The notes beneath the pieces are model-generated. The model was not told the origin of the DNA and did no database searches. It saw only the letters and a list, made by a program, of their open reading frames with translations. 64,000 bases of DNA from an uncultured Bacteroidota bacterium (lineage in GTDB: Bacteria; Bacteroidota; Bacteroidia; UKL13-3), in contig CAIVZR010000028.1 in the NCBI GenBank assembly GCA_903910445.1, forward strand, positions 1-64,000, in the 5' to 3' direction. How positions within the stretch are numbered: position 1 is the stretch's first letter; each line of letters starts with the position of its first letter. Below are positions 35,238 to 45,820 of this stretch, one piece after another. Made by a program: the position numbers and the translations under genes.

Positions 35238-36002
35238 TTATATTTTCCAAAGTGCCTCTCCATGAAGGTATGTTTTAATTTGATTGTTCACTATTAACTC
35301 AATCGTTCCATCGGCATGTATGCCTTTAATGGTGCAGGTTTCCTTTTCCCCATCTATAAAAAAAACTTGTGTTTCATGCACTTTGTAAAGATGCTGAAAG
35401 TAATTGGAATCCACTGTTTTAAAATTCCCTAATTGTAATTCCAGATAACGTTTGCTGATCCTGGCAAGTAAGTGATTGGCCACCTCTTGTAAAGGAAATT
35501 CTTGTCCTGAACAGTTTAAAATAGAGGTTGGGAGGTTCTCACTTAGGAAGCTTTCTTGATTTATATTTAGCCCGATTCCTATAATTGATTGCTTTACAAA
35601 TTCGCCTTGAATACTGTTTTCAATAAGGATACCAGCAATTTTTGATTGATCTACATAGATATCGTTGGGCCATTTTATACTAACTTTCTTCTGAATAAAG
35701 TGATGCACTGTATCAAGAACCGCCACGGCAATGGTTTTACTTAATCTGAAGGCTTCAATGGCTTTGAGAGAAGCAGGTTTCAATAAAATGCTGAGGGTGA
35801 GATTCTTTCCAGTTTCGGAGCGCCATTGATTTTGGTGTTGACCCCTACCGGCTGTTTGTTCCAATGCCCATATAACAGTGCCTTCCGGGGTGTTTTCGGT
35901 AGTCGAACAAATACTTTTCAAATAATCGTTCGTACTAGGAAGTGAATCAAACACATGGATTTGAGCCGGTAAAAATTGTAAAGGGGCGAAAGCGTTTGTC
36001 AA
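35238..36002 (-). CDS. birA: Biotin--[acetyl-CoA-carboxylase] ligase
   Basis: Biotin protein ligase without the N-terminal DNA-binding domain of E. coli BirA. Core motifs: DSLPSTNDYLK, ALEQTAGRGQHQNQW (biotinyl-AMP-forming GRGRxxxxW-like loop), WPNDIYVDQSKIAGIL and IGIGLNIN. The open frame extends to a GTG at 36074, overlapping the divergent rsfS coding region. I prefer a TTG at 36002 (about 254 residues), which gives the usual short N-terminus before FDSLPSTN; no ATG is available. Its job is biotinylating the carboxyl-carrier protein. Probably cotranscribed with purK-purE. Confidence 0.92.
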   Translation of the reverse strand: MTNAFAPLQFLPAQIHVFDSLPSTNDYLKSICSTTENTPEGTVIWALEQTAGRGQHQNQWRSETGKNLTLSILLKPASLKAIEAFRLSKTIAVAVLDTVHHFIQKKVSIKWPNDIYVDQSKIAGILIENSIQGEFVKQSIIGIGLNINQESFLSENLPTSILNCSGQEFPLQEVANHLLARISKRYLELQLGNFKTVDSNYFQHLYKVHETQVFFIDGEKETCTIKGIHADGTIELIVNNQIKTYLHGEALWKI

Positions 36003-36014
36003 ATTAAAAAAGTG

Positions 36015-36022
36015 TAAATTTG
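36015..36022 (+). promoter_or_regulatory. rsfS promoter -7 element
   Basis: TAAATTTG is a perfect TAnnTTTG match, 23 bases before the rsfS ATG in the birA-rsfS divergent region. Confidence 0.5.
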
Positions 36023-36045
36023 TGGCAGCAAATTTAACATAGTTA

Positions 36046-36420
36046 ATGCGTAAAGTAAAACCCGTAAACGACACCGATCAGTTAATTCCTTCCATCATCA
36101 AAGGCATACAGGAAAAAAAAGGTAAAGACATTGTAATTCTCGATCTTCGACAATTGGCTACCCGAGCCACCGATGTATTTATTGTATGCCATGGAGATAG
36201 TACCACACAAGTAGATGCTGTATACAGAAGCATTGAAGAAGAAGTTCACAAAACCAATGACGAATGGCCTTGGCACACCGAAGGACAGCAAAATTCCGAA
36301 TGGATTTTACTAGATTATATTAACGTGGTGGTGCATGTGTTTTTGAAGGATCGACGAGAGTTTTATGGTATCGAAGACCTATGGGGTGATGCTAAAATAG
36401 AGCGATTAGAAAACCTTTAG
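36046..36420 (+). CDS. rsfS: Ribosomal silencing factor RsfS
   Basis: 124 residues, complete RsfS/Iojap domain: DIVILDLRQLATRATDVFIV, HGDSTTQVDAV, TEGQQNSEWILLDYINVVVHVF and the ending YGIEDLWGDAK. It binds ribosomal protein L14 and blocks joining of the subunits when nutrients are short. It is followed 85 bases later by ftsH on the same strand, an order common in Bacteroidota. Confidence 0.96.
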   Translation: MRKVKPVNDTDQLIPSIIKGIQEKKGKDIVILDLRQLATRATDVFIVCHGDSTTQVDAVYRSIEEEVHKTNDEWPWHTEGQQNSEWILLDYINVVVHVFLKDRREFYGIEDLWGDAKIERLENL

Positions 36421-36505
36421 GAAACCATTCCCTGACACTTTGACGTAAGTTCTTTGTGGAATGGCTTTTGGAATATCGAATTCACAAAATTTTATAGTAG
36501 TTAAA

Positions 36506-38551
36506 ATGAGCGACGAAACAAAAGAACCTGGTGGCGACTTTGAAGGCCAGCAAAAACAGGAGCCTAAGCGCCCTGTTACCAGTGATGATTTATCTCCTAA
36601 TAGCAATACCAACAAACCTTTAGCACGTAAACCACAAATTCCCAAATTCAATTTTTATTGGATTTATGGAATCATTGCGATTATACTTTTGGTTACCTTA
36701 ATGGTACCTGGAGAAAATGCTGTTAGCACCAGTTGGACCAAGGTGCAACGTGAGATGTTACCAAACAAAGATGTCAAGAAGATTATTATTGACCGTGAAC
36801 ATGGCAGAGTTTATGTCGTGATTAACAAAGATTTGGTACGTGTTAAAGAACCATACTCAAAGGATTTGAAGAGCTTGAATCCTGATATGCCCGCCGGACA
36901 TTATTTCTTTTATGTAAGTGATTTGGAAAGTTTTAATCGCCAGTTGGAAGAATCGTTAAAGCAAAATGACCCTGAAAAACAGGTAGAGGTAACTACCGAT
37001 CCCAATCGTGGAGATTGGACCGACTTCTTTAAAAACGGAAATTTGATCATCTTAATTATGATTGTCATTTTTTCAGTAGTGATGTTCAGAAAGATGAGTG
37101 GTGGTGGTGCAGGAGGAGGCCCTGGGTCGCAAATATTTAATATTGGTAAGAGCCGAGCTACCTTATTTGATAAGGATACAAAAGTGAATATTAATTTCTC
37201 CGATGTAGCCGGATTAGAAGAAGCGAAACAAGAGGTGATGGAAATTGTAGATTTCCTTAAGAACCCTAAAAAATATACAAACCTGGGTGGTAAAATTCCG
37301 AAAGGAGCATTACTTATAGGCCCTCCAGGAACAGGTAAAACATTATTGGCAAAAGCGGTTGCTGGTGAAGCGAGCGTTCCCTTCTTCTCTTTGTCGGGTA
37401 GCGACTTTGTAGAGATGTTTGTTGGTGTGGGCGCATCACGTGTGCGTGACTTATTCCGTCAGGCAAAAGAAAAAGCACCTTGTATCATTTTCATTGATGA
37501 GATTGATGCCATTGGTAGAGCTCGTGGAAAGAACTTAGTTCAAGGAGGAAATGACGAACGTGAAAACACGTTGAATCAATTGCTCACCGAAATGGATGGA
37601 TTTGGAACGGATAGCGGTGTTATTATTTTAGCAGCTACCAATCGTCCTGACATTTTGGATACCGCCTTATTAAGACCAGGTCGTTTCGATAGACAAATTG
37701 GTGTTGACCGCCCCGACCTAAGTGGACGTGAACAGATATTTAAAGTGCATTTGAAGAGCTTAAAGCTCGACAATACCATCGACCCTCATAAATTGGCGTT
37801 ACAAACTCCAGGATTTGTAGGAGCGGATATTGCGAATATTTGTAATGAAGCGGCTTTGTTTGCTGCTCGTAGAAACAAGCCAGCCATTGAAATGCAGGAC
37901 TTCAATGATGCCATCGATCGTGTAATTGGTGGATTGGAGAAGAAGAATAAATTAATATCACCTGAAGAGAAGAAGATTGTTGCTTATCATGAAGCGGGTC
38001 ATGCGATTACAGGATGGTTCCTTGAGCATGCCGATCCATTGGTGAAAGTAACGATTGTACCTCGTGGTGTAGCTGCATTAGGTTATGCGCAATACCTTCC
38101 AAAGGATCAATACTTATATACCACAGAGCAACTCACCGATAGTATGTGTATGACTTTGGGTGGACGTGCCAGTGAAGATTTAGTGTTTGGAAAAATATCT
38201 ACTGGAGCTCAAAACGACTTAGAACGAATTACTAAACTGGCTTATGGAATGGTTACCATTTACGGTATGAATTCAAAGGTTGGTAACGTATCATTCAATA
38301 ATTTTAGTCAGGATGAGTTTTCAATGGGTAAACCATATAGCGAAAAAACGGCTGAATTAATTGATGTTGAAGTACGCGGAATCATCGATTCTGCTTACCA
38401 GCGCACACGTAATTTGTTGGTTGAGAAAAGAGAACAACTAGAGATATTAGCACAGAAATTATTAGAAAAAGAAGTGTTGTTCCAACAAGATTTAGAAGAT
38501 CTCCTGGGTAAACGCCAATGGAGTGGTAAACCTGCCGAGCCAATCATTTAA
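36506..38551 (+). CDS. ftsH: ATP-dependent zinc metalloprotease FtsH
   Basis: 681 residues from the ATG at 36506; an in-frame ATG at 36461 adds 15 residues unlike the family, so I reject it. After a charged N-terminal tail come TM1 (~49-67), a periplasmic domain, TM2 (~157-174) and a Gly-rich hinge. The AAA+ module has Walker [14 protein letters not shown], Walker [16 protein letters not shown] and [23 protein letters not shown]. The M41 protease domain has HEAGH as zinc motif and an [16 protein letters not shown] segment. It degrades misfolded and regulatory membrane proteins and is usually essential. A strong terminator follows. Confidence 0.97.
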   Translation: MSDETKEPGGDFEGQQKQEPKRPVTSDDLSPNSNTNKPLARKPQIPKFNFYWIYGIIAIILLVTLMVPGENAVSTSWTKVQREMLPNKDVKKIIIDREHGRVYVVINKDLVRVKEPYSKDLKSLNPDMPAGHYFFYVSDLESFNRQLEESLKQNDPEKQVEVTTDPNRGDWTDFFKNGNLIILIMIVIFSVVMFRKMSGGGAGGGPGSQIFNIGKSRATLFDKDTKVNINFSDVAGLEEAKQEVMEIVDFLKNPKKYTNLGGKIPKGALLIGPPGTGKTLLAKAVAGEASVPFFSLSGSDFVEMFVGVGASRVRDLFRQAKEKAPCIIFIDEIDAIGRARGKNLVQGGNDERENTLNQLLTEMDGFGTDSGVIILAATNRPDILDTALLRPGRFDRQIGVDRPDLSGREQIFKVHLKSLKLDNTIDPHKLALQTPGFVGADIANICNEAALFAARRNKPAIEMQDFNDAIDRVIGGLEKKNKLISPEEKKIVAYHEAGHAITGWFLEHADPLVKVTIVPRGVAALGYAQYLPKDQYLYTTEQLTDSMCMTLGGRASEDLVFGKISTGAQNDLERITKLAYGMVTIYGMNSKVGNVSFNNFSQDEFSMGKPYSEKTAELIDVEVRGIIDSAYQRTRNLLVEKREQLEILAQKLLEKEVLFQQDLEDLLGKRQWSGKPAEPII

Positions 38552-38567
38552 TTTGCAAGGCAATCAT

Positions 38568-38607
38568 AAAAAAAAGCGAAGTTTCAATTGAAACTTCGCT
38601 TTTTTAT
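38568..38607. terminator. Bidirectional terminator after ftsH
   Basis: Uninterrupted palindrome AAGCGAAGTTTCAA / TTGAAACTTCGCTT flanked by A-run and T-run, shared by ftsH and the convergent MFS gene. Confidence 0.9.
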
Positions 38608-38627
38608 TTTATGTAATTCTAATAGAA

Positions 38628-39950
38628 TTAAGCCTCTTTAGTTTCTTTTACCTGAAGGCAAAGAACACCAGCAATCACCATTGAAATTCCACCGACTACC
38701 AATGCGTAAATGCTTTCGCTATTAAAAACATTCTTAATAAAAAATCCCAAGATGGCAGCGGCTACTATTTGAGGAATTACGATGAAGAAATTAAATACCC
38801 CCATATAAAATCCCATTTTATTGGGAGGCAATGAGTTGGCAAGAATTGCATAAGGCATGGTAAGTGTAGAAGCCCAGGCCAGTCCTACGCCCAGCATTGG
38901 AAGCAAGAGCATGGTTTTGTCTTTAATAATAAACATCGAGATTAAACCAATGCCACCGATGATTAAACAAATCATGTGCGTATAATTTTTGCCGATGCGC
39001 TTGGCAAGTACGGGAAGCATAAATGCAACTATTGCCGAGATACCATTATATACCATGAACATTACACCTACCCAGTCGCCTGCATCTTGAAATGCCTTAG
39101 AGGTAGTATCGGTAGTTCCAAATGCATTTTGAGCCACACTTGAAGTAGTGTAAATCCACATTGAGAAGAGCGCAAGCCATGTAAAAAACTGTACGATGGC
39201 AAGTTGCAACATTATTTTAGGCATCTTGAATACCCCTTGTACAATTTCTATAATACCGTTGAATAACCCTTTTGATTTTAATTTTTCTTGTTCCCATTTC
39301 GCAATATCTTCAGGTGGGAATTCATCGGTAGAAAGTACGGTCCATAAAACCGATGCTAAAAACACGATAGCTCCAATGAAGAATGAATATTTCACAGAAT
39401 CGGGAATGATGCCTTCGGCGGCGGTATTGCTGAAGCCGAGCACGTTGGTGAAAAAGTAGGGTAGTAGTGAAGCAATGACGGCACCAGTGCCAATAAAGAA
39501 AGTTTGCATGGCATATCCAGTCGTTTGTTGCTCAGCAGGAAGTTTATCACCTACAAACGCACGAAAAGGCTCCATGCTAATATTAATAGATGCATCGAGT
39601 ATCCAAAGCAGAACGGCTGCCATCCAAAGTGCTGAAGAGTTGGGCATAAGAAATAATGCCAATGAAGAGAATACAGCACCCATAAAAAAGAATGGGCGGC
39701 GGCGACCAAATTTTGGATGCCAGGTACGATCGCTAATATATCCTATGATTGGCTGTACTAAGAAACCTGTGATGGGAGCGGCAATCCATAGAATAGGAAT
39801 ATCGTCGATTTTAGCACCAAGAGTTTGAAAAATTCGACTCACATTGGCGTTTTGCAATGCGAAACCAAACTGGATTCCTAAAAACCCAAAACTCATATTG
39901 AAAATTTGAGTTAAAGTTAAACGTGGTTTTTCTTTTAGAGATATTGCCAT
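38628..39950 (-). CDS. MFS transporter, SLC45/sugar-cation symporter-like
   Basis: 440 residues from the ATG at 39950 (a TTG three codons earlier is also open), with twelve helices. The loop after TM2-TM3, [20 protein letters not shown], is the conserved D-R-x-x-x-x-x-GRRRP motif of the SLC45/GPH-like sugar transporters, and [15 protein letters not shown] is typical of that group. Substrate is probably a di- or oligosaccharide such as maltose, but no sugar-hydrolase gene is adjacent to support it. Convergent with ftsH. Confidence 0.87.
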   Translation of the reverse strand: MAISLKEKPRLTLTQIFNMSFGFLGIQFGFALQNANVSRIFQTLGAKIDDIPILWIAAPITGFLVQPIIGYISDRTWHPKFGRRRPFFFMGAVFSSLALFLMPNSSALWMAAVLLWILDASINISMEPFRAFVGDKLPAEQQTTGYAMQTFFIGTGAVIASLLPYFFTNVLGFSNTAAEGIIPDSVKYSFFIGAIVFLASVLWTVLSTDEFPPEDIAKWEQEKLKSKGLFNGIIEIVQGVFKMPKIMLQLAIVQFFTWLALFSMWIYTTSSVAQNAFGTTDTTSKAFQDAGDWVGVMFMVYNGISAIVAFMLPVLAKRIGKNYTHMICLIIGGIGLISMFIIKDKTMLLLPMLGVGLAWASTLTMPYAILANSLPPNKMGFYMGVFNFFIVIPQIVAAAILGFFIKNVFNSESIYALVVGGISMVIAGVLCLQVKETKEA

Positions 39951-40051
39951 AGCACACAATTTAATTTGTTATTTAAACAAGGGAAAGTTAAAAAGCAATG
40001 ATAAATAAAATTATTTGGAAATAGGCTGATAATGTAGACTAGCTATTTTCA

Positions 40052-40059
40052 TATCTTTG
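40052..40059 (+). promoter_or_regulatory. -7 element for the lipoprotein gene at 40079
   Basis: TATCTTTG matches TAnnTTTG; the start codon lies 20 bases after it. Confidence 0.5.
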
Positions 40060-40078
40060 TTATAGTAAGAAAGTTGTT

Positions 40079-40831
40079 ATGATTTCCAAAGGGTATTTGA
40101 TTCTATTTATAATGCTAACGCAATTCGCCTGTGTTAGGAAAGCAATCATTCCTAATTCTATAGAAATTGGTAACTCAACAGGTATGATAATAACCCAATT
40201 AGATTCAACTCTTATTCCATCCCGTTTTACTCCAACCTCATTTCTTATGGACCTTAACACGGATGGTGAAAATGATTTAAATTTTTATTTGGATTATTCC
40301 TACTCTCCTGGAGGTGGGGCACATGGCAATATAAAAGTCAAATTTCTCAATAATAAGATAGCTTTTAAAGGGGCTAAATTCGATGAGAACGTTTATATAA
40401 GGTTGGATACTTCATATGTGAATTTTAAGCCACCAGCCATTGAGAAGAAAGTGGTTCGATCTTATTATTTCATCCCGAATGGTGCTAAGGATAGTATCTC
40501 ATCTATTAATATATACCCTTTTAAAACACTTGCATTAGATAAGGGGAATATTATTTTTACTGACGACAATTTCGAAAGTGGTGAAACTTCTTTACATATT
40601 GACAACCAATTTACGAATGACTCCTCGTATAAAACCTATACTTCAGGCGATACCACGTATACCTTCTTTGTTAACCAAAAAATAAATGAAAATCCATTTC
40701 CTTGGAATAAAGAAATCCATTTTGGATTTAAGCTGGATGATAAGTCGGGAAGCCGATTGGGATGGATAAAGTTCAATATTTTAGATATCAGCAGGATTAA
40801 AATTATAGAGACCGCAATTCAAAAAAGTTAA
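40079..40831 (+). CDS. Hypothetical lipoprotein
   Basis: 250 residues with a short lipoprotein signal (lipobox TQFAC, Cys near residue 18). The mature part begins with DSTLIPSRFTPTSFLMDLNTDG, with MDLNTDGENDLNFYLD resembling a calcium-binding EF-hand/dockerin-like loop, as in VCBS or FG-GAP-type secreted proteins. The rest is beta-rich. No family is recognised. A TATCTTTG promoter sits 20 bases upstream, and a DUF952 gene follows after three bases. Confidence 0.82.
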   Translation: MISKGYLILFIMLTQFACVRKAIIPNSIEIGNSTGMIITQLDSTLIPSRFTPTSFLMDLNTDGENDLNFYLDYSYSPGGGAHGNIKVKFLNNKIAFKGAKFDENVYIRLDTSYVNFKPPAIEKKVVRSYYFIPNGAKDSISSINIYPFKTLALDKGNIIFTDDNFESGETSLHIDNQFTNDSSYKTYTSGDTTYTFFVNQKINENPFPWNKEIHFGFKLDDKSGSRLGWIKFNILDISRIKIIETAIQKS

Positions 40832-40834
40832 TAG

Positions 40835-41161
40835 ATGATTTACCATATTACCACACCCGATTTACACGCAAAATTTATCGCAACAGATTATTACGAAGCC
40901 CCTTCATTACAGCTTGAAGGATTTATCCATTGCAGCACTTTAGTACAGCTCAAAGCCACTGCAGAAAGGTACTACAGCGAGGTACCCGAAATTTTGGTGT
41001 ACTATATTGATGAAAAACTATTGGAATCTGAATTAAAGTATGAAATGGCAACCATTGGGGAATCGTTTCCTCATATTTATGGAAGCATAAATAAGAATGC
41101 TATCGTATCAGTTCAAAGTTATCCGAATCGCTCGGGAAGCTTTGATATTAAAGTTGTGTGA
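40835..41161 (+). CDS. DUF952 domain protein
   Basis: 108 residues, no signal peptide. The family pattern IYHITT at the N-terminus, GFIHCSTLVQLKATAERYY, and ESFPHIYGSINKNAI near the C-terminus identify DUF952, a small cytoplasmic fold distantly related to ADP-ribosyl-transferase-like proteins and of unknown activity. It starts three bases after the lipoprotein gene and converges with the BT_3928 gene with one base between stops. Confidence 0.88.
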   Translation: MIYHITTPDLHAKFIATDYYEAPSLQLEGFIHCSTLVQLKATAERYYSEVPEILVYYIDEKLLESELKYEMATIGESFPHIYGSINKNAIVSVQSYPNRSGSFDIKVV

Positions 41162-41162
41162 T

Positions 41163-42287
41163 TTAGTTCATCAACTTTTTCACTTCTTCAATATTTGGAA
41201 TATTATAACTACTCCATTTATGAATCACCACATCTTTCTTGATAAGAAGTAATCCTGGATTGCTTCTCACCATCATTTTAATTGGTGTTGCATCGAGATT
41301 ATAAAAGTCGATATACATCTGAAAGTCGTGACGCAAGGCTTCAGTTTCTGGTTCCAAACTATTGGTAAGTCCCCAGAAATCCTTTCCTAATTTTCTCCAT
41401 TCATCACTTAATTTGGCGATGCGTGGAAAGGCACCACGATTGCTATTTTTCAAATCATAGCTCGTAAACACCAGTTTATAATCATCGGCAAAAAATGAAA
41501 GTGTTACATCATTGCCGTCTTTATCCGATATAATAAAATCGTGGATGGGTGCTTTCTTACCTTCGTGTACCAGTTTTGTTTCACGATCTTTGTATTTGTA
41601 TAAAGTGTCGGTACCTTCATGATAGATGGCTTTTAAGCGTGCTTCATTGATACTGCTGTCGGCGCCGGTTGGCAAGTAAGTATAGATGAAATTATTTTCA
41701 TATACATCCGGATCGTCGCTTACCATATTCGCCTGAATACTGTTTCCAACTTTAAAAGGCAAATAATCCTTAGCTGGGAGGTATAAATAATTTTTAAGTG
41801 TAAATCCCATACTTAAAAAGAAAACCACAATAAAGCTTACCATTCCAATTGCTTTTCCAAGGATTGGTTTTATATGATTTAATCCAAACAAAATAAGGAT
41901 GATAAGTGCTAAGAAGATACTATCATTTATAAACTCTTGTTTCACAGAGAACTTAATGGCATCGCCAAAACAACCACAATCGGTAACTTTGCCGGTATAC
42001 GCTGAAAAGCCCACCAATAGCCAGAAAAAGAGCATCATTACAAATGTAAGCCAGGCGGTAAGCTTGGGTTTAAGGCCCATAAGGAGCGCATAGCCAATTA
42101 AAATTTCAACCACCGATACTACACACGCTAAAGCGAAGGCAATAGGGTTGAGCGCCGATAAATTGAACACCTCAAAATAATCGTGCAATTTAAATCCAAA
42201 GCCAGAAGGGTCGTTGGCTTTAAGCAAGCCTGAGATGATGAATACCAACGCTATAAGAACGCGAGCAATATTGGTTAATATTTTCAT
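41163..42287 (-). CDS. BT_3928/DoxX-like membrane protein with thioredoxin-like tail
   Basis: 374 residues. The first ~140 form a DoxX/MauE-like four-helix membrane domain (ISGLLKANDPSGFGFKLHDYF, VEILIGYALLMG, TDCGCFGDAIK), and a fifth helix lies near 150-170. The C-terminal half (~240-374) looks like a thioredoxin-fold domain (KAPIHDFIISDKDGNDVT, LVFTSYDL) but lacks the CxxC redox pair. This arrangement is the BT_3928 family of Bacteroidota; a role in envelope redox or quinone chemistry is suggested only by the MauE/DoxX resemblance. It overlaps the DUF1599 gene by four bases, a conserved pair. Confidence 0.85.
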   Translation of the reverse strand: MKILTNIARVLIALVFIISGLLKANDPSGFGFKLHDYFEVFNLSALNPIAFALACVVSVVEILIGYALLMGLKPKLTAWLTFVMMLFFWLLVGFSAYTGKVTDCGCFGDAIKFSVKQEFINDSIFLALIILILFGLNHIKPILGKAIGMVSFIVVFFLSMGFTLKNYLYLPAKDYLPFKVGNSIQANMVSDDPDVYENNFIYTYLPTGADSSINEARLKAIYHEGTDTLYKYKDRETKLVHEGKKAPIHDFIISDKDGNDVTLSFFADDYKLVFTSYDLKNSNRGAFPRIAKLSDEWRKLGKDFWGLTNSLEPETEALRHDFQMYIDFYNLDATPIKMMVRSNPGLLLIKKDVVIHKWSSYNIPNIEEVKKLMN

Positions 42288-42838
42288 GATTTACTTTCGT
42301 TGATTCGAATGAGTGCAAATACTGCATAATTGAGCATGTCGCGGTAATTGGCGTCGATACCTTCACTAATGATGGTTTCTCCTTTATTATCCTCAATTTG
42401 TTTTACCCTAAATAATTTTACGAGAATGAGGTCGGTAAAAGTATTGATACGCATATCTCTCCAGGCTTCACCATAATCATGGTTTTTATCTTCCATTAAT
42501 GATTTGGTTTGTTGTACCTCTGATTCGAATAGTGCCATTACTGTATCCTTTGGCATTTCAACTTCATCGGTAAGCGGGAGGGTTAATTGAATGAGTCCAA
42601 TCACACAATAATTAATGATTCCCACGTATTCGTTTCTAATATCTTCCTGAATTTTCTGTGTTCCTTTTTGTTCGATACTTCGGATACGCTGTGCCTTGAT
42701 AAAGATTTGATCTGTTATCGAGGAGGTACGCATGATTCTCCAGGAAGTACCATAATCCGTATTTTTCTTTTGAAAGATATCGCGACACTGACTGATAACG
42801 GCATCGTATTGCTGGGAGGTAAGGGTGGCTGCGCTCAT
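42284..42838 (-). CDS. DUF1599 protein with internal duplication
   Basis: 184 residues. The longest frame reaches 42916 but its N-terminus looks non-coding; I use the ATG at 42838 (42850 also possible). Two DUF1599 units are visible: KKNTDYGTSWRIMRTSSITD with KAQRIRSIE, and DKNHDYGEAWRDMRINTFTD with KLFRVKQIE. The acidic/DYG-x-x-W-R pattern resembles the all-alpha nucleotide-pyrophosphatase/MazG-like group, so a nucleotide-related role is plausible. It is translationally coupled to the BT_3928 gene. Confidence 0.85.
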   Translation of the reverse strand: MSAATLTSQQYDAVISQCRDIFQKKNTDYGTSWRIMRTSSITDQIFIKAQRIRSIEQKGTQKIQEDIRNEYVGIINYCVIGLIQLTLPLTDEVEMPKDTVMALFESEVQQTKSLMEDKNHDYGEAWRDMRINTFTDLILVKLFRVKQIEDNKGETIISEGIDANYRDMLNYAVFALIRINESKS

Positions 42839-42954
42839 GTAAAATTGCATGGCAAAGATAAAATTAATGTGGTAATTTGCTAATGAGATACATCTCGTAA
42901 AAGTCGCAACCAGCAAGGCGTTATCATAAATTCACATTTACGCACTTCAAAAAA

Positions 42955-43548
42955 ATGAATACCCCTGAAACAATAATCTCAGAAGATGGCTGGGTAACTT
43001 ATATTTCCGATTTTTTATCCTTCGATTTAAGCGAGGATTTTTTTCATCGTATAAACAATTCCACCAACTGGTCACAGCAAGAAATTAGAATATTTGGTAG
43101 CATGGTGCCCATGCCGCGACTTACCGCTTGGTATGGTGATAAAGAAAGCCGCTACACTTATTCGGGGCTTGATAATAACCCGCAGCCTTGGACGCCAGTA
43201 TTGCTGGAACTAAAGCAAATGGTTGAAGTGCATACAGGTTTATACTTCAACAGTGTATTACTCAACTTATATAGAAATGGAGATGATGCCATGGGCTGGC
43301 ATCGCGATAATGAAAAGGAACTAGGACAGAATCCAGAAATTGTATCACTGTCCTTTGGAGCCCCTAGAAACATGCGATTTAAGCATGCTAATAATAAAGA
43401 GAAAAAGGCAGCAGTGGAACTAGCTTCAGGCAGTTTGTTGTGGATGCGTGGTGCTACCCAACATCATTGGTATCATTGTATCCCACGCACTGCAAAAGTA
43501 GTGGCGCCAAGGATTAATCTCACCTTTCGAACGATATTAAAAAAGTGA
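42955..43548 (+). CDS. AlkB-like Fe(II)/2-oxoglutarate dioxygenase
   Basis: 197 residues. Core: MPRLTAWYGDKESRYTYSG, YRNGDDAMGWHRDNEKELG containing the iron-binding H-x-D, LSFGAPRNMRFKH, GSLLWMRGATQHHWYHCIP with the distal His, and RINLTFR binding 2-oxoglutarate. This is the ALKBH2/AlkB group that removes alkyl groups from DNA or RNA bases by oxidative demethylation. It has its own transcription unit, divergent from DUF1599 and converging on the acyl-CoA dehydrogenase. Confidence 0.94.
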   Translation: MNTPETIISEDGWVTYISDFLSFDLSEDFFHRINNSTNWSQQEIRIFGSMVPMPRLTAWYGDKESRYTYSGLDNNPQPWTPVLLELKQMVEVHTGLYFNSVLLNLYRNGDDAMGWHRDNEKELGQNPEIVSLSFGAPRNMRFKHANNKEKKAAVELASGSLLWMRGATQHHWYHCIPRTAKVVAPRINLTFRTILKK

Positions 43549-43549
43549 A

Positions 43550-44689
43550 TTAGCGACTGATGGCGCGGGCAATCACAATCTTTTGAATTTCGCTGGTTCC
43601 TTCGCCAATCGTACACAATTTACTATCGCGATAGAATTTCTCTACTGGGAAATCTTTGGTATAACCATAACCACCAAAAATTTGAACCGCATCGGTGCTT
43701 ACACTTACTGCCACCTCACTTGCATAGTATTTCGCCATGGCACTTTCTTTTGTCATAGGGAGATGTGCATTTTTGAGTGATGCCGCTTGCATCGTAAGAA
43801 GGGTTGCTGCTTCAATTTTGGTTGCCATGTCGGCCAACTTAAAGCTGATGGCTTGAAACTCTCCAATAGGTTTTCCAAATTGCTCGCGCTCCTTAGCATA
43901 TTTTACAGAAGCCTCATAAGCACCGGTAGCAATACCAATTGAAAGTGATGCGATAGAAATTCGTCCACCATCGAGCACTTTCATGGCCTGAATAAATCCA
44001 TCTCCTTCGTTGCCTAAGAGCTGACTTTTATGAATTCTACAATTGTCGAATACCAACTCCGCAGTTTCACTGGCGCGCATTCCCAATTTATTTTCTTTTT
44101 TACCTGCACTAAAACCAAGTGTACCACGCTCAACGATAAAGGCTGAGATACCATGTGAATCGAGTAAATCGCCAGTACGAGCAAGTACTACAGCTACATT
44201 TCCACTTTTACCATGTGTAATCCAATTCTTAGTTCCATTGATAATATAATCATCACCATCCTTCACCGCCACACATTTCATACGTAAAGCGTCGCTTCCT
44301 GTATTGGCTTCGGTAAGTCCCCAGGCTCCAATCCATTCGGCGGTTGCGAGCTTAGGTAAGTATTTTCTTTTTTGTTCTTCGTTGCCGAATTGTAAAATAT
44401 GGCCTGTACATAATGAGTTGTGTGCTGCTAGTGATAATCCAATACTACCGCACACTTTGGCCACTTCGGTAATCACAGTTACATATTCAATATAACCAAA
44501 ACCACTCCCACCATACTCTTGAGGAACCAATACACCCATGAGTCCGAGTTCGCCCAATTGTTTAAAAATATGCACAGGGAATTCCTGACTTTCGTCCCAT
44601 TCCATGAGGTGAGGGCGAATATTTTTTTCAGCAAAATCGCGCACCATTTGGGCGATCATAATTTGATTTTCGTTGGTTGCAAAATTCAT
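43550..44689 (-). CDS. Acyl-CoA dehydrogenase
   Basis: 379 residues, complete flavoprotein: [15 protein letters not shown] (FAD/substrate), [40 protein letters not shown], and the C-terminal [19 protein letters not shown] followed by [15 protein letters not shown]. The Glu in IGEGTSEIQ region is at the position of the catalytic base of short/medium-chain enzymes. It probably oxidises short-chain or branched acyl-CoA in fatty-acid or amino-acid breakdown. Monocistronic; no beta-oxidation genes are adjacent. Confidence 0.95.
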   Translation of the reverse strand: MNFATNENQIMIAQMVRDFAEKNIRPHLMEWDESQEFPVHIFKQLGELGLMGVLVPQEYGGSGFGYIEYVTVITEVAKVCGSIGLSLAAHNSLCTGHILQFGNEEQKRKYLPKLATAEWIGAWGLTEANTGSDALRMKCVAVKDGDDYIINGTKNWITHGKSGNVAVVLARTGDLLDSHGISAFIVERGTLGFSAGKKENKLGMRASETAELVFDNCRIHKSQLLGNEGDGFIQAMKVLDGGRISIASLSIGIATGAYEASVKYAKEREQFGKPIGEFQAISFKLADMATKIEAATLLTMQAASLKNAHLPMTKESAMAKYYASEVAVSVSTDAVQIFGGYGYTKDFPVEKFYRDSKLCTIGEGTSEIQKIVIARAISR

Positions 44690-44789
44690 ACGGACGAGAG
44701 TATTTAGTGGAATAATTTCAGGGGCCTTTTTTGAATAAAGAGATTGCCTAAAACTATTTTTCCGCGCGAAGGTATTTTAAATTCCCATC

Positions 44790-45713
44790 TTAATCAATAT
44801 AGATATAAGATTTAATTTTCTCAAAAACCTCGTCTGTCATAATTAAGATATTTTTCAGGTCGTCGATGGATTTATAATTACCATGCTGGGTGCGATAATT
44901 GACGATGGCATTGGCCAGTTTGTAGCGCAGGTAGGGATGAATTTTGAGTTGGTCGATAGTGGCAGTATTAAGGGGCAATTTAATCACCTTGGAGGGATCG
45001 AGGGTAAGATATGGCCGAATAGAATCGAGAAGCCCTGTACGAAACCCATAAACTTCCATCAATTGATTTAGATTGACAAAGCCACCCAGTGAGTTGCGGT
45101 ATTTTATGATTCTTCGTGCGTATCCCATACCGATGCCAGGAAGTTCATCGAGTGCTAATGAATCGGCAGTGTTGATTTCTATATGGCGACCTTCTATGGA
45201 ATTAATTTTATGATGCGATCCTGATTTAGAAACAGACTCCCTCGTTTCGGGCAAATCAATATAAGGCTCGAGTTGGGTAAATTGAGTTGAAGAGATGCCA
45301 TATATTTTTTTGAAATCAGCCTTGCTTTTTATCTCACCTACTTTGGCAATATAATTCTGAATTGTATGTATTTGTTTTTCGGAAAATCCAAGCTTTAGAA
45401 AATCATCTAAAGAAATTGTGTTGGGATTAAAGCTAAATAGTTCAATGTTATGATTTGCGATGCTGGTATCATGAAGCGGAGGATTGAATTCGGAATTTGA
45501 AGATTCGTTGGATAAGAGCAATGCATCTAATTCATAGGCTTTTGCGAGCAGTTGTTCTTGATTGTATTTGGGAGAAAATACTTTCAGGTGAATATCGGGA
45601 TAGCACCATACTGCGATAGTAATTAGGAATAATGCTAAAGTCGCTTTGTATTCGCGACGGCTGAAAGTGAAATACTTTCTTAAAAGCTCGGGGAGTTCAG
45701 GATGAAATTGCAT
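44790..45713 (-). CDS. Membrane-anchored helix-hairpin-helix (ComEA-like) protein
   Basis: 307 residues. One N-terminal membrane helix (~23-40; YKATLALFLITIAVWC) is followed by a polar linker and three helix-hairpin-helix units: FLKLGFSEKQIHTIQNYIAKVG (~105-130), INTADSLALDELPGIGMGYARRI (~185-210) and LNTATIDQLKIHPYLRYKLANAI (~255-280). These resemble the ComEA DNA-binding domain, so binding of double-stranded DNA outside the cytoplasmic membrane is plausible, for example in DNA uptake. No other competence genes are visible nearby. Confidence 0.87.
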   Translation of the reverse strand: MQFHPELPELLRKYFTFSRREYKATLALFLITIAVWCYPDIHLKVFSPKYNQEQLLAKAYELDALLLSNESSNSEFNPPLHDTSIANHNIELFSFNPNTISLDDFLKLGFSEKQIHTIQNYIAKVGEIKSKADFKKIYGISSTQFTQLEPYIDLPETRESVSKSGSHHKINSIEGRHIEINTADSLALDELPGIGMGYARRIIKYRNSLGGFVNLNQLMEVYGFRTGLLDSIRPYLTLDPSKVIKLPLNTATIDQLKIHPYLRYKLANAIVNYRTQHGNYKSIDDLKNILIMTDEVFEKIKSYIYID

Positions 45714-45820
45714 AAGTTTTATTTTTCACGAAAGTAAAAAATAAAATGCAAAAACAACACTCAATTATTAAATTTCAAGCAAGATGAATCACACAAAAGG
45801 CTAACAGAAAACAACGACAA